A stretch of 64,000 nucleotides of DNA from Pseudoscleropodium purum (GCA_963969395.1 OZ017802.1:8558501-8622500), one strand, 5' to 3'. Positions 1 to 11,899 are shown, counted from the stretch's first letter. Notes: generated by a model from the letters alone, not told the origin. Numbers and translations: made by a program.

Positions 1-99
1 ATGATTCCTTACGTAGAAGGACACTAGAAGGAGCTAAAAGCGTACAAACATGAAATTTTTAGCAAAAGAACGGAAAAGGTTACCAGATGCTTAACTTAC

Positions 100-603
100 C
101 GTTTTGTCCCCGGATATAAAAAGTGGTGCCAAGAACTCCAGCACCACCATGTGCGCCAAGGCTCCCCCAAACTCGTGCCCGCAAAATACAACACGTTTCT
201 CTTTGTGAAAACCGTAAATGTCCGTGAGGATTTTCAAATCGTGGGAAAGCGCGAAAACTGCGCTGTCGACTAGACCTCCAGAGGGCAACGTGCACAAAGC
301 GCTGCCAAGGCTGTTGTTGAAGTTTTGAGACACTTGAAATGCAATGAAGATTGCGTCAGCTGCGTCAGCCACCAGAAACTTGAATCCATGGTCGGGATTA
401 AGGTCGACGGATACATGAATGTCTCCGAACTCGATGAATGGAAACTCCTCCTGAATGCCTCTGAGAAATGTTTCAATGTCTGAATTCTGTGGACGGAGAA
501 CGGCCTCAGCACAGATGAAAGCTCGCAAGCAATCATTCGGACTGCACCATCCGCTGGGGAGGGGCACCGATTCAGAAACCCTATCACCTGGAGTAAGAGT
601 CAT
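100..603 (-). CDS. Lipase-like alpha/beta hydrolase, first exon (partial gene)
   Basis: The first coding exon has 168 codons; the gene continues off the left edge. The start is the ATG at 603-601; the frame is open upstream to about 675, but without an ATG. The exon ends at a strong donor, GTAAGT at 99-94 on the minus strand, in phase 0. Residues 75-92 (…FKFLVADAADAIFIAFQ) resemble the strand and oxyanion region of class-3 lipases. Residues 138-150 (VVFCGHEFGGALA) align with the nucleophile elbow, normally GHSxGG. Here the catalytic Ser is Glu (residue 144), so the protein is probably not a canonical serine esterase. It could be a pseudo-enzyme like the EDS1/PAD4/SAG101 lipase-like group, or a lineage-specific class-3 lipase relative. 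Codons show no C-to-T decay, unlike the transposons nearby. The family call is moderate; the function is unknown. Confidence 0.6.
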
Positions 604-609
604 GGATAA

Positions 610-3600
610 TGATCCAAGACAATGCACTACAGAAACCACACGCAAAATCACACGCAAAGTAAGTCCGAACTCCAAACTCGATACCTACCCCAGATATTCC
701 TGGCAATAGTCAAAACACGTACGGGGTCAGAAATAAAACTAACAAACCAAGACTCATCGGGCCTGTATCCTTGCCTCCTACATCTATCAGCAAAAAGATT
801 TCAAAAACTCTCATAATGCAACAATTGGCCCAGCTAGAGAGTCTGCTACAATCAAAGGATAATCCATCCGAGTTGCAAGATACAGGTGTGTTTGTGCTTT
901 TCAATCGATAAAATTACCCAACCCCTCCCTGCCCTTCCAATTCAGTTCAGCCCTTCAGCTTCAAACACTAGCTTCAGCTTCAGACGTGAAGATCGATCGA
1001 CCGTATCCACGTGCAGTAGCTGGGAGAGAGGATGGCGACCTGAGAATAAAAAATCTTTGAACAACGCGCGTATCAATCCGTCCGTCCGAGCAGTTTAAAT
1101 GCCACTAGAGCGATAGTTCCATGATTGTATCACAGACAGTCCTCCCATGCATACATCCAAACCCAGCCAATACACCTACGTACTGATCCCTCCGAAGGTC
1201 AAAACTTAACTCCTTTATCTAGCTCCATGTAACGCAGTGACGCCTAGTTGCATATCACATAGCTATCTATGCCATCCATATGCACAAGTATACCCTTCCC
1301 AAGACGAACTCATTGCATCGATGGATCGGTAACTTCACCCAGTAACGCCGCAGGCGCCATAATTTTGGAGTTTGGATACCGGCGACCTGGACGAAAGAGT
1401 GAATGGTTTTATCATCCAATTTGTATGAGGTTGTGGCTAGCCGCCTTACGAATTGCCGCGAATTATGAACGCAGGCATGCAGCTGTTTGTTAGAAGCTAA
1501 TATTGATGACAGCAATTAAACGGTGTGAGAAGCTCGCCACTTTCGGTCAGGCTGCCTGACCAGATGCACTGTTCTGACGGAGGAAAAAAAATTTGTGAAA
1601 AGAAGGGAAGTAACTTAGCCCAACGCCGAAACTTTTCAAGGATTTCACCAAAATTCATTTCGGGCATGCTGTCATGTCATCGGCTGGGCAGTTCCCGATG
1701 GTGGGACTTTGGCTGCTAGTCATTATTCACTGTTCCAGCTAAAAACAGGAAAGCGGTGCCTACGAAGCACTAAATGAGGAGCAGAAAGTCATAACTCCTA
1801 CAGACGGCGCTTTGCTTTGCATTGCATTGCATGAGTAAGTTATATTACAAGAATTGGGAAGCTCAACAGGGGAGTACAGCAGGGAACGAGCCAACAGGGA
1901 AGTGAGGAACATCTGGATTGCCTTGTGCTCACAATTGCTTGAGGACGTTCCTTCTGGATTTCAAACAATCAAACCGCTTCAATTTCTCTAACATACCTGA
2001 GGTCCGAACTCTTTCACAATGGCATAGTTTCAATTTGTGGCACGTGTGTTACTGTCAATGATAGTTGGCGAGCGAGCAGGAAAGTTCAGAATGACATTGT
2101 CGAGCTGATCAGAGCTAAGACCACCAGTTACCGACACTGTCCACATATCCACACCGAGAAAGGACCATGAATGGTCAAGGAAGGCACAGAAAATCCGACT
2201 GTAGAGGCTAAGCATTGAACAAGTATCAATTTGTGAATCCAGCAACAGTGTTCCCTTGGCTTTCTGTGAGGCACTCATCATCATCCTCAACCTTTCTGTC
2301 ACTCGATCACAAGTCGTTTTGACGTTTTTTTCTTCAACAACTTGCAACAACAGGCCGAGCGGTTAATTGCTCTCGTGCGTGCACTTTTACTTTCATCCAA
2401 AACTCAAAGTGTGCACTTCGATCTGAATGAGCAGCTCTTGATCATCCATAAAATCACCTATTATAAATAACTTTCATCTACAAATCGACAAATCGTTTTT
2501 TATGAGAGATACGGTACTTGGCAATCTAAATTATTCTTTTACCCATGTTTTTACAAAGTGAACTTGTAGTCAATGCATAATTGAGTTGAGAATGTAACGA
2601 AAATTCGCTAAGAAAAATTTGCCGTCGCGTTTATTTACGGTGACGACCTCCCGAGTCTCTCCTGCCACTCCCGCCACTCCCAACGATTTGAATTGAGAAT
2701 TGAAATTCTGAATGTCCATCTCGCAGAACTATTCGAAGTTGAGTACATTCTCCAGTTATCGAGCGATTTGTGATCGAGTTTGGCTGCTGATCAAACAGGC
2801 ATTGGACGACGGAGTTCTAAAGCCTTTCTACTTGACGTGACAGAGGTGATGGATCGAATTCCATTGAGTTACTTTCGAAAAGTCTCAATCGACATAATTC
2901 AGTGAGGTGAAATAACACCTGCAGATCGGGCTGCAGATGAGCGGCATGGCGCATGACCATGCGATGGCTTCTGAATTTCTGCCTGCAGCCTCAATTCATT
3001 GGAGTCTGCTCGTCGCAATTGTGATCTTGCATCATTTGCCTGACTGAATTGTCCATTCCCGGCAGGAGCGCCAATAGCTAATTCGGGTCGCGATTCTTTC
3101 GTCGACGCTATAGTTTGTTGCACGGCGATACTCTCTTCGACGCGACTGAGCCCTAAATTCCCGATCGAGCAAGCTATTTAATTCAATGGAGATGTCATGA
3201 GCGCTCGGTGACTGTGCAATGCGGCTGGCACAGTTGGATTTGAAGAAAATTCAGTCATTTCGGCATCTGTTGCAATTGAGCTCCACATGCGATAGAATCC
3301 GTCGCTCAGTAATTTGGTGACTGAAGATTCCTGAACACACAGGCGTTGCATCGTTTATACAAGCGCCCATGCCGTGTGCATGTCGCACTGTGCAACCGTT
3401 CCGCGAATAAAGTATTGTGCATTTGTATCCTGCAAATGTTGCAAAATTTGGCCGTCGGATAAATAAGTCTCAAGTTGCAGACGTCTGACAGCAGAAGCAC
3501 TTCGATTTACTCTCGAAATTTATGCGACGTCTCTGTGTCCGATGATAAGGTCTTGATCAAATTAAACTGTTGCACATGGGTGATTTTTGGATTGATTCTG

Positions 3601-3927
3601 GGAAGTACTTGATGTCAAGTCCATGCATGTTATTTCATCATGCTTTGATTTGGAACAGAAGACTGATAACTATCATGTTGTGTTTTGAACGGGTCCTTGA
3701 TTAAATTACTGTTTCTGACACTGAGATGTGATCTGTGTTTGCAGCTGAGATCATTACTAAGTTAGTGATTTTCAGGGATGGGTGAGTGGATATTTGCGTA
3801 CAGATAGAGTCAAATCGTGTTATTGGTCCTATTGGAGACGAAGTGCATAGGATGTGGTGGAGCGCACGTAACTACGTACGTGTAATTGTGTGCAGATTCG
3901 AAGTATACGTTCTAGTGGAGACTCGTC
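610..3927. other. Normal-GC region upstream of the lipase-like gene, no gene recognised
   Basis: Base composition here is clearly less AT-rich than in the decayed intergenic DNA from about 4.3 kb on, so this is probably ordinary gene-space: the promoter and leader of the minus-strand lipase-like gene and perhaps an unrecognised neighbour. Open frames at 1267-1515, 2030-2350 and 2899-3123 (all minus) are short. The first two begin at TTG rather than ATG, and none shows a family I recognise. No RNA gene was seen. Confidence 0.4.
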
Positions 3928-3930
3928 TCA

Positions 3931-4213
3931 GGGGCGCTTCACACATGGGCCGAGCAAGTCGAGAGGCTGTGGGAGTTCATGGCCAAACTTTGGGCGCGAG
4001 TTCAAAGAAATGGCAATAAATGGTTAAAATTTGACGGACTCTCGACCATCGCCACGTAGGAGCTGGGCTGCTATGTAGGTAGTTTGGAGGGTGATGGACT
4101 TTCGATTGTGCTGCTTTGTGTAAAGGGTCGAGAGGCTAAAGTCGGGGTATTCTAAAATTTGATTGGTGGAGGCCAATGGACTTTCGACCTTCAGCCCATG
4201 TGTGAAGTGGGCC
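3931..4213. mobile_element. Harbinger-like MITE, 283 bp, with TCA target duplication
   Basis: The left end GGGGCGCTTCACACATGGGC (3931-3950) is matched inverted by the right end, which on the minus strand reads GGCCCACTTCACACATGGGC (4213-4194). The ends are flanked by TCA at 3928-3930 and TCA at 4214-4216. A GGSSCnCTTCACAC terminus and a 3-bp TNA duplication are what PIF/Harbinger elements usually show. There is no transposase inside, so it is non-autonomous. Short internal repeats (GTCGAGAGGCT near 3958 and 4128) are also present. Confidence 0.6.
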
Positions 4214-4216
4214 TCA

Positions 4217-5249
4217 AATTGATGTTGATGCCTTGCAATAGTCGGAGGGAATTCTCTTTTTTCAAATGAAATGGTTTCAAGCACCCCTACTTTAATTTGG
4301 AGAATATCACACCAATTAAATTAAATTCCTTTGTTTGCTTTGGAAGAGCAACGTTGTGAAATATTGTACACATGGCAATGAGCAACCAACCGATCACATA
4401 TGACTTAGCATTAGCACTAGTTTCTCAATCTGTGGGTACTATTGAAATCTTATTATTTTGGAAATATTGAATATTCATCTAGCTTGCTTTGTGGTACAAG
4501 AAAAAATTAAAGTTATGTGGGAAAAATTGTGATCTTTCTCAATTTGAGTATACCTAAGTTTGTAGTTGTTACTCTTCACTGGACATAGTTCAAATTTTGT
4601 TGTACAATACATTGTACATGTCACATGAAGATTTGCAATTAGAAAAGGGTCACATGAAGATTAGCAACTAGAGTCTAGAGAAGGGTGAGAAGACTGTAAG
4701 TCCTAGTAGTTCTCAAATTGCGAGAATGGCTCTACAATAATTCATTGATTTGGCAAAGCAATTGTCACATTTGAAAAAAATAAAAATAAATTTCAACTTT
4801 TTTTTCATTTCAAGAATGAATTTTTTTTGAAATTTTTTTTGGAAACAATTGTTTGCTAGAATTGCATAGGGAAACTATAGGAAACATCAACTTGAAATGG
4901 CCCTTCCAACCCCCTAAAAATCCTCTAATGCTATTTGTGTGGCCAAATGGCCTTAGTTGGGTTGAATTTTGTATTTTGGGTGAAAGCCAAAAACACTTGC
5001 TAATCAAGTTGCATTTGAGAAGTAGTATTGGGAATACTAGAGCTTTTGGAAGAAAATATTTGAAGAATAAAATAAAATATGGCTCACTATAAAAAACACT
5101 ATAAAAAACAAATTTCCTCAAAATTTGGGACCTAAAAAGAATTTCTCCTAAACTTATGCAAAAAATAATTCAAAGACAATAATTACTTGTTTTTCATATT
5201 TCCATTGCTAGAAAATAATGAAAAAATTCAATAAATATAACAAGAATAA
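4217..5249. other. AT-rich decayed DNA
   Basis: Mostly AT-rich sequence without a recognisable gene. A stop-free plus-strand stretch of 79 codons (4853-5092) is protein-like in composition and may be one more fragment of the decayed element gene at 5250-5512, but I cannot link them or identify a family. Confidence 0.3.
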
Positions 5250-5512
5250 GCCATGTTTAACTTCTTAAGTCCCATTGTCCCTTTGGAAAATAAAGTGGAT
5301 TTTGGAAAGGCTCAATCCTATGGTCTCAATTTTTATTATGATTTTTTGAAACTTTTTTTGACGATAAGAAAACACATTAGCTTTGGCATTTAGGGGAATA
5401 TAATTTTCGTTTGAATTAGTGCCTAAGAAAAAAGTTATACTTCCCAAAGTCCAAAACAAGGTTGCCAAGCCATTAGAGGATTTGGGGGGGATCAGGAGGG
5501 CTGCTTCAAGTA
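5250..5512 (+). pseudogene. Decayed transposon ORF fragment, unknown family
   Basis: One reading frame, starting near NFLSPIVPLENK and ending near GGDQEGCFK, stays protein-like for about 87 codons. It is broken only by TAG, TGA and TAA codons at positions where CAG, CGA and CAA would restore sense. The final motif EGCFK and the downstream non-coding block (copy at 5640-5770) recur after the larger pseudogene at 50.07-50.9 kb, so the two are probably 3' ends of related elements. No domain is recognised. Confidence 0.4.
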
Positions 5513-5639
5513 AGTGTGTTGCGGACTTTTCTCCTGCAGTATTTGGGAAACGGCTATTCCCAACAAATTTTTTTTTTTTTTTTAAATCTTGAAATGAAGA
5601 AAAAAACTTTAAAAAATTATTATTATTGTTATTATTATT

Positions 5640-5770
5640 TTAAAATTATTGTTTTTGGATGTGGTAGTCATTGTGCCACATCACCAAGCTGTTGCAAACC
5701 CTTGCAAGGCAATTCCTACAATCTAGGAACTCACAGCCCTCTCGGGGGTGAAAAACTCTTTTAATGCCTC
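5640..5770 (+). repeat. Dispersed repeat D, copy 1 (GTGCCACATCA module)
   Basis: A module containing GTGCCACATCA, then a CTAGGAACTCA-like stretch and a G-rich/CTCGGG tail. Similar modules lie at 50995-51115, 51335-51505 and 57530-57690. In each case the module follows an AT-rich run and, where visible, decayed coding sequence, which suggests the 3' end of one element family. Confidence 0.45.
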
Positions 5771-6098
5771 GGGCTACATAAAAAAATCACAAATTTTCAA
5801 AAATGTATTTAACATGGAAAGTGTTTTTGTCTACATGGGAAGATTTAATTCATTTTGATTGGACTATTGATGAGAAAGTCATGAAATTGAATCTAGTTTT
5901 TTCTGCAATTTAAGCATTTTCTTGAAAAAATAACTTATAAGAATCATTTTTTAAAGGCAATTTTCACAATTTAGGAAAAATAAAATTTGACAAGGTGTAG
6001 TGTACTTTCTAGAGAAATTTAACTATTGGGATTATTGCTTTTCAATTCCATCTTAGACCTATTAATAATTTTATGTCTATCTTGTATTAATTGTATCT

Positions 6099-6451
6099 AT
6101 ATCCCCTAGGGTTGACAGGACGGTCGGACGTCCGGGACGTCCAGACGCGGACGCTGTGTTCGTAGTGTCCGCTGACATTCGCGATCTTGGCGGACGCAGC
6201 GTCCGCCGGGACCGCCCCGTCCGCCTATCCGCCCTGATACCCGGCCGTCCGCCCAGTTACGGCCATCAGATCGACACGCGGACTAATGTGGTCCGCATGA
6301 TCTGGGCGTCCGCCTCGTCCGTCCACCCTACCCGTCTGCCTTCCAACGACAGGAGGGACGTTGCGTCCGCTAGCGTCCGTGAGGACGGACGTCCGGGTTA
6401 CAGATGCTATTTTGGGGTGGACGTACTGATTTGTCAACCTTGATATCCCCT
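6099..6451. mobile_element. GC-rich CGGACG MITE (335 bp) with 9-bp target duplication
   Basis: The element occupies 6108-6442. It starts AGGGTTGACAGG, and its other end read on the minus strand is CAAGGTTGACAAA, so the two ends form an imperfect terminal inverted repeat around GGTTGAC. The flanks ATATCCCCT at 6099-6107 and 6443-6451 are identical, a 9-bp target duplication typical of Mutator-like (MULE) transposons. The interior is strongly GC-rich and full of CGGACG/CGTCCG and GGACGTCC motifs near both ends, in striking contrast to the AT-rich host sequence. It has no credible ORF. A homologous terminus in opposite orientation lies at 60729-60903, next to a long RING-finger ORF, so this looks like a non-autonomous derivative of that element. 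Confidence 0.7.
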
Positions 6452-7429
6452 TAAAAAAATTTTAAATCAAGTTTGTATTTTTTTGTTTTTAGACTTTGAA
6501 CAACTCGATTTTTCAACATAATTTTTTTTTAATTCAATATTGGTAGTACAAAAATTTTAAGCTAAGAAGATTCAATGCGTTAAAATCTAACTTGACAAGG
6601 TGCAAAAAAGAAAAGTTTTTTTCACTTCAAATATTTGCAATCTATGGAATCAAAGTTTTAAAATTTCTTTTACATATTTTCATACTAGTCTAATGCAAGA
6701 TTCTCTAGTTAGATAATGGTATGCAAAAAAACAATTTCTAAATTGAATTGCTTTGGGCAATTGAAATAATAATTTTTAGTGGAATTTGATGAAGAAAACT
6801 TCTTTGGCTTTAGGAGGTAACAACTTCATGGAGATGAGATTTCACCCAAAATTTTATAAAAGAATACTTTTGGACGTTTAGAAATGTGTCTACAATAGAG
6901 CCTTCTTTGTGTCTATGTGGAGGACAACAAGCTTACTTCACTTAAAATTCCTTTATCAAATTCTTGCTACCTTAGTAGAGGATCATGGTGTCCAAATTTT
7001 GAAGTAAAAATCATCAATTTGGACTCATTGCAACATTGAAAACCTCAAAAATCTAAAGTGTGACAAATTACAAAAATTGATAATCAGTAAAAGAATATAG
7101 AAATTAAAAAAAAATAGTGATTGATTCATCCATGACAACGTTACCTTCAACATGAATTTCAAGTTCAATGAGCAAAATTCCTTAAAATTATGCTCAATTT
7201 TATATTGGGCATGCAACGTGTGACTCAAAATAGTACAATGTTTCATGTTTTTGTCCCTTGATGGTGTTTAAATTTTGTCAATGATATTTAAATCAAAAGT
7301 AGTTTATGTGGATTAAATCAATAAATCATGAAACTCTAGGTGGTAGTGGGGCAAAAAAAATAAAAATAAATTAGGATAATTTTTTTTAAAACAATGTCCT
7401 TCCTTTGCAATACAATAACTAATAATTGT
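6452..7429. other. AT-rich stretch, nothing recognised
   Basis: AT-rich DNA with scattered homopolymer runs. The short open frames (for example 7025-7246 minus) have low-complexity composition and are not credible genes. Confidence 0.4.
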
Positions 7430-7680
7430 GAAGCCCTAGCTTTATTCATTTTTTGACCTAAATAGTTGATCCAAATGGAATAGTACTTCATACACCCAAG
7501 AACAAGGCTACCTTGACCACTCCAACCAAGGCACAAAGGGAAATGAAACACATAAGTAAGTGGCATGTATTCAATTCCTTGATGGAATTGGCATTGGGAC
7601 CGAGCTTGTTATGTTTCATAGCAATGAAAATACCATGTACCCATTAAATTTTAAGTAGTACCAAAGTTTAAATATTCTAA
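7430..7680 (-). pseudogene. Decayed ORF fragment, unknown family
   Basis: On the minus strand about 80 codons read as plausible protein (GTWYFHCYET, then a TAA where CAA is expected, then QARSQCQFHQGIEYMPL and onward to IVLQRKD). Aromatic- and Gly-rich segments (CLGWSGQGSLVLG) are not low-complexity. No family recognised; most likely part of a transposon ORF. Confidence 0.3.
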
Positions 7681-8289
7681 CTCAATTTAGGAACAAATAA
7701 AAACTTGTTCAATATAAATTAAAGCTTACAAACAAACCCACTTCTAGGAGCTCTACCCTAGTTGTTGAAGTGGCTGTAATTCACTTACTAATGATTAAGA
7801 AGGATTGTATTTTGTGCCATGGCCAAAGGATTAAGCTTGGAACATTGACTTGTTTTAGTCTCCCTTCTCTTTATGTGAAGCATTTAGTTGTAGGATGTAA
7901 GTATGTGCAAATGTAGGTTGTCTTCAATAGTTGGTAATCTATTAGTACAAGGTCAACAACAAGCATACACTAACAATTTACATTCCTTCAAGTGACAATC
8001 TTGTACATTTCTTTATTTCTTTGGACATTTGACCATTGGAGACTCATACTAATAGTACATTTTTCTCATCTAAATTGACTACTTAGCTACCACCTTTAGA
8101 TGTATAGAACTTGGTTCACTTTGACTTTTGAGGCTTTAAAAAGAGTCTTATACCAAGTTCATTTTTAAAGTTTTATTTTCAATTTCATATTTTTTCAATT
8201 TTTAGGTCTTTTTTTGTTCTTGTTGTTAATTTGAATTAATATTATGTTGCTCTATTATACATTATAACATTTGTTATTGTGTGCAATTT

Positions 8290-9110
8290 TTCTTATTTGT
8301 ATAAATCATTGATTTTATGTGACAAGAGTTGGAGAGTGCTTCTACTACAACTTAGAAAATTTTATGAGAAGTATTACAATTCATCAAATTAGACTCTAAG
8401 TGCAATTGATGAATGGGTCTCCAAAATTGTTGACAAGGTGAAATTAGCTTCTCAATTAGAATTGAAGAAGAAGTTTCCCATTGCATATCCTAAGTACATC
8501 ACAACTTTCTTGAAGCAAGTGAAGTGTTATTATGAAATTCATGATGAAAGTCTAAAGATTATTCAACTGAAACTTCGGATACTAGAAACTTCTATGAAGA
8601 TCAAGTGGCTAAAGATGTAAAACAAGTCTCCTACTCTTTGCGAGGCTTTCAAATTTCCTAAAGCAAAATTCAATGATATCGATTTTTCAAAGTGACTTCA
8701 TAAAGCTACATGGTGGGCTTAGATGAGTACTTCTCTTTTTTTATTGTTTAAATAATATTATTTTTTTGAACCTTTTTATTCAATCATTACATTATTCTAA
8801 TTTAAATTTTGTATATGGTAGTTGTCTATTGAGACAAAAAAAAATTTGATGCTATGATGGTTAATCTGGATGTGTCTATAAACTATCTTCTAGATAGTAT
8901 GGATCCTTTGCCTATTATTTTTTATTATGTGAAAACAATGTGCATATTGTTGTAGGATACTACATTTTTTTGTAAATCATAAGTTTTAAATTGTATTTTA
9001 TTATTGAATTTTATAAAATTCCACAAAGAAGAGTTTAACTTGGAATTCGATGAAACTACTACCATTAATTAATTATGTATACAATTTTTTAGAAATTGTA
9101 ATTATTTTTT
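8290..9110 (+). repeat. Dispersed element copy, inverted relative to 41590-42480
   Basis: The stretch is clearly homologous to the minus strand of 41590-42480, both in a coding part (AIDEW-V-SK-VDK … PIAYPKYIT) and in the 3' part (shared AACTATCTTCTAGATRGTAT and TTCCACAAAGWRGAGTTTAA blocks). It is therefore a member of a multi-copy transposon family, oriented to the right here. Confidence 0.55.
8350..8720 (+). pseudogene. Decayed transposon gene segment (AIDEW family)
   Basis: One frame reads through KFYEKYYNSSN, a TAG, TLSAIDEWVSKIVDK, then LKKKFPIAYPKYITTFLKQ and KCYYEIHDESLK to IKWLKM, followed by a TAA and further coding-like sequence (SPTLCEAFKFPKAKFNDIDF). The stops fit C-to-T change of CAG, CAA and CGA. 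The homologue at 41.6-42.5 kb keeps the same residues with its own set of stops. The family is not one I recognise. Confidence 0.45.
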
Positions 9111-9727
9111 AGAAAAATAATATTTAAAAAAAAAGGGGTAGTTCAAAAAAGAGGGGAATTGATTAGAAAAATAGTTGTTTAGGTCATTTGGGATTAATAC
9201 ATTCATTTGGTGTATAACATATAACAACCAGCCCTTTTTTGTTTTTCTAATGTAGCCAACCTAGCTACACATGCCTTTTTTTGAGGCGTCCACATGGCAA
9301 AAGTGGAGGTTTAGGACATGAAATGAAGTGGTGATAGTCACTTGCCTGCAATATCTATGTGGCTCTATATCCTCCAAAGTGGTAGAAAATTTTGGTACTA
9401 CAAGAAATTTAGAAAAGGCAAGAAAGGTGAATTTGCTAAATCATATAAGTGCTTTTTGGCACTTAGGAGGTTTTGTAGAAGATATATTAGACTTCTTCAT
9501 TGATTTGTGCAAAAAAAATTGGAAACCCTAGCCAAAATAGAGCTTCCACAAGTTCAAGAGTACCGAAGTAAAGAGTCCACAAGTTCAATGGTACCAAAAT
9601 AAATGTTCCAAAAGTTCAATGATAGATCTAGAAATTGAGTAATAAACTAAAATGAAAATAAGACCTACAACAAGCAAGGCTGTAAGTCTACAGTAATAGA
9701 AATGGTGCAATAGCCTGTACATCAATC
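9111..9727. other. AT-rich stretch between two transposon remnants
   Basis: No gene recognised. The open frame at 9328-9531 (plus) shows no family resemblance and no neighbouring exon. The right part probably includes the terminal non-coding region of the hAT element whose transposase stop lies at 9728. Confidence 0.35.
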
Positions 9728-10316
9728 TCAAATTCTATAACGTTGTTCTACTGCAGATGCCCATTCATTGTAAGTTGCATCATATGGAAAAGTCTCTAAG
9801 GCGAAAATCTTCTGGAAATACATGCCCACCACACATTCAAGATGTGTGGCTAATGAGTTTCATAGCTTATTCTTCAAAAAGGATAGGGAACTGAAACATC
9901 TCTCATCCTCTATAGAGCCTAGGACTTGCACTATAGCCACCTTAGCTAGCTTAAAAAACTCAGGAAAGGCCTTGATTCTCAAAACCGTGGAAGAATCAAG
10001 AGAATGCCATAGCTGAGTTAGTGGATTTAAGTCAAATGGACCCTCCATGTGCTTCCTTGAATTGTTCAACATTGAAAGCTTAAATACACCATGTTGTGTC
10101 TCCAAGCTGTACCAATCAAGAACAGTGGAGATGAGCCGCTTGACGTTGTCCACTTCAATGAGCTTAGGCTCACAATAGAATGACATCAAAGTATCCAAGT
10201 GTTTTGGGAAACACTCTTCAGCTTCACTCTGCAACTAATACTAAGGATATACCACCCCCAACACATCTATGATGGCATGAGAAGGAAAACAACTCTCCAA
10301 CTCCCTCAGTAAGCCC
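9728..10316 (-). pseudogene. hAT transposase C-terminal exon (dimerisation domain)
   Basis: The exon begins after the acceptor TTGGCAG at 10316 with GLLRELESCFPSHAIIDVLG. Two TAG codons stand where YPQYQLQSEAEECFP would read through, and a TGA replaces the Arg expected after FLKNKL. The hAT C-terminal dimerisation region is clear: AIVQVLGSIEDERCFSSLSF, then NSLATHLECVVGMYF. The frame closes at TGA 9728 after EWASAVEQRYRI. Confidence 0.75.
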
Positions 10317-10946
10317 CTGCCAAGAACCAAAAAATTAATTCAGTTTAGGCCACTTAAACATTGCATTAGATGTGTGAATATGTTGCATCTAGTTCGAAAT
10401 CAAAAATCATTGGATTATGAACTCAATAATTAGCCTTCAAGCTAGCACCCAACAATCAACCCAACAATCAACCCAAGAATGAGTTCAAACATGAGCCCAA
10501 GTATCAACATTGAAAGCAGCCCAAATATAAACTCAAAAATCAACCTTCAAGCTACCACTCACAAATCAACCCAAGTATGAACCACTTGAATGAGCCTTCA
10601 AGCTACCACTCACAAATCAAACCCCAAGTATAAACTTAGAAATCAGCCCAACTACAAACTCAAAAATCAACCTTCAAGTTGGCACTCACATTTCAAACCA
10701 AGATTGAACTTAGAAATGAGCCCCAATATGAACTCATGAAGTAGTCCAAATATGACCTCAGAAATCAACCTTCAAACTAACACTCACAAATCAACCCAAG
10801 AATGAACTACTTAAATGAGCCTTCAAGCTAGCACTCACAAATCAGCCTAAGAATGAACTCAGATTTTAGCCTTCAAGGTAGTACAAATCTGCAAGCAAAA
10901 GACATAATTCACTCCACAGAAGATTGAAGGGGTAGGAGAAATTTAC
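10317..10946 (-). repeat. hAT intron filled with a degenerate tandem repeat
   Basis: The intron is bounded by GTAAAT and TTGGCAG on the minus strand. Its body (about 10430-10890) is a degenerate array built from CACTCACAAATCAACCCAAG-like and AATGAACTCA/ACCTTCAAGCTA-like blocks recurring every 50-110 bases. The units differ in length and order, so this is an old, rearranged minisatellite. Confidence 0.5.
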
Positions 10947-11899
10947 CTATATACTTGGATTTCACTGCAAACACAAAGGATGTGAAGATGTCGCAATCCA
11001 TTGGTGATTCGTCGTGTTGTGCCCAAATCTTCTGCCCATTAGCTATGAAGATGAGTTGTGCTAACTCATCATTCAAGTCTAATATCCACTTCATGTGGAT
11101 TTGTAAGTGTGAGCAGTCCAACAAATTTTTGAACGTCCAAAATTTGTCAGTCCCAAACGTAGTGCTCTTGTCAACAAACAAAGTGAAGAGTTGCCCCTCT
11201 GCAATCTTCAAAGCTGCTACAAAATCATACACGTAGACATCTCTCTTTTGTGCAAAAGTAACAAGCAAGTCTATGGTCTCCAGAAGCAGCATGATGGCCA
11301 TCATGTTAAGAATAGCATAAGGATCCAACAAAAGAACCAAGCATTTCTGCCAATGACACAAATCAATTGAGATCAATACAAAAACTCGACATCAATACGC
11401 TTCAGGTTGCACCTCACAAACAATCTAGCAAACCCTGAGTCTAACCTCACACCTCACCTCGCACCTCAGCAGAGAAAAACTCACCTCAACAGTGTCATTT
11501 CTGTCACAGTCAGCCTTCATCTTTGCTAGGAACGTCCTATAGTCCGTGAGCAACCTATGAAGTAGCTCAAGAAGTGACACCCATTGAGTTTTCACTTGGA
11601 GCAACGGCTTTAGCCCCTTGGTTTCCATAATCTCAACTAGCTTCTGGTACTCCGAGAGGCGCTTTGGACTTTTGGCAAAGTAAGCGTGCGTTCTTTGGAT
11701 GACTTGCTCTATAACAATAAAAATTGGCAAATTGGACAAAGACTTGGCGGCCAAATTGCGCCTGTGGGCCATGCAATGGACATCCAAATAAAGCGGTGTC
11801 CTGATGGAAATTCTTCCATCATGTAAATATATCTACTGAGCTTTGTATGTTTGAGTTTCAATAAACAAAGAGTTGAGATAAAAGGGGTTGGTCGTGGTG

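Noticed and set aside
80..295. ORF within the lipase-like exon, minus strand, other frame
   Set aside because: Shadow of the lipase-like reading frame; it runs past the splice donor and shows no motif.
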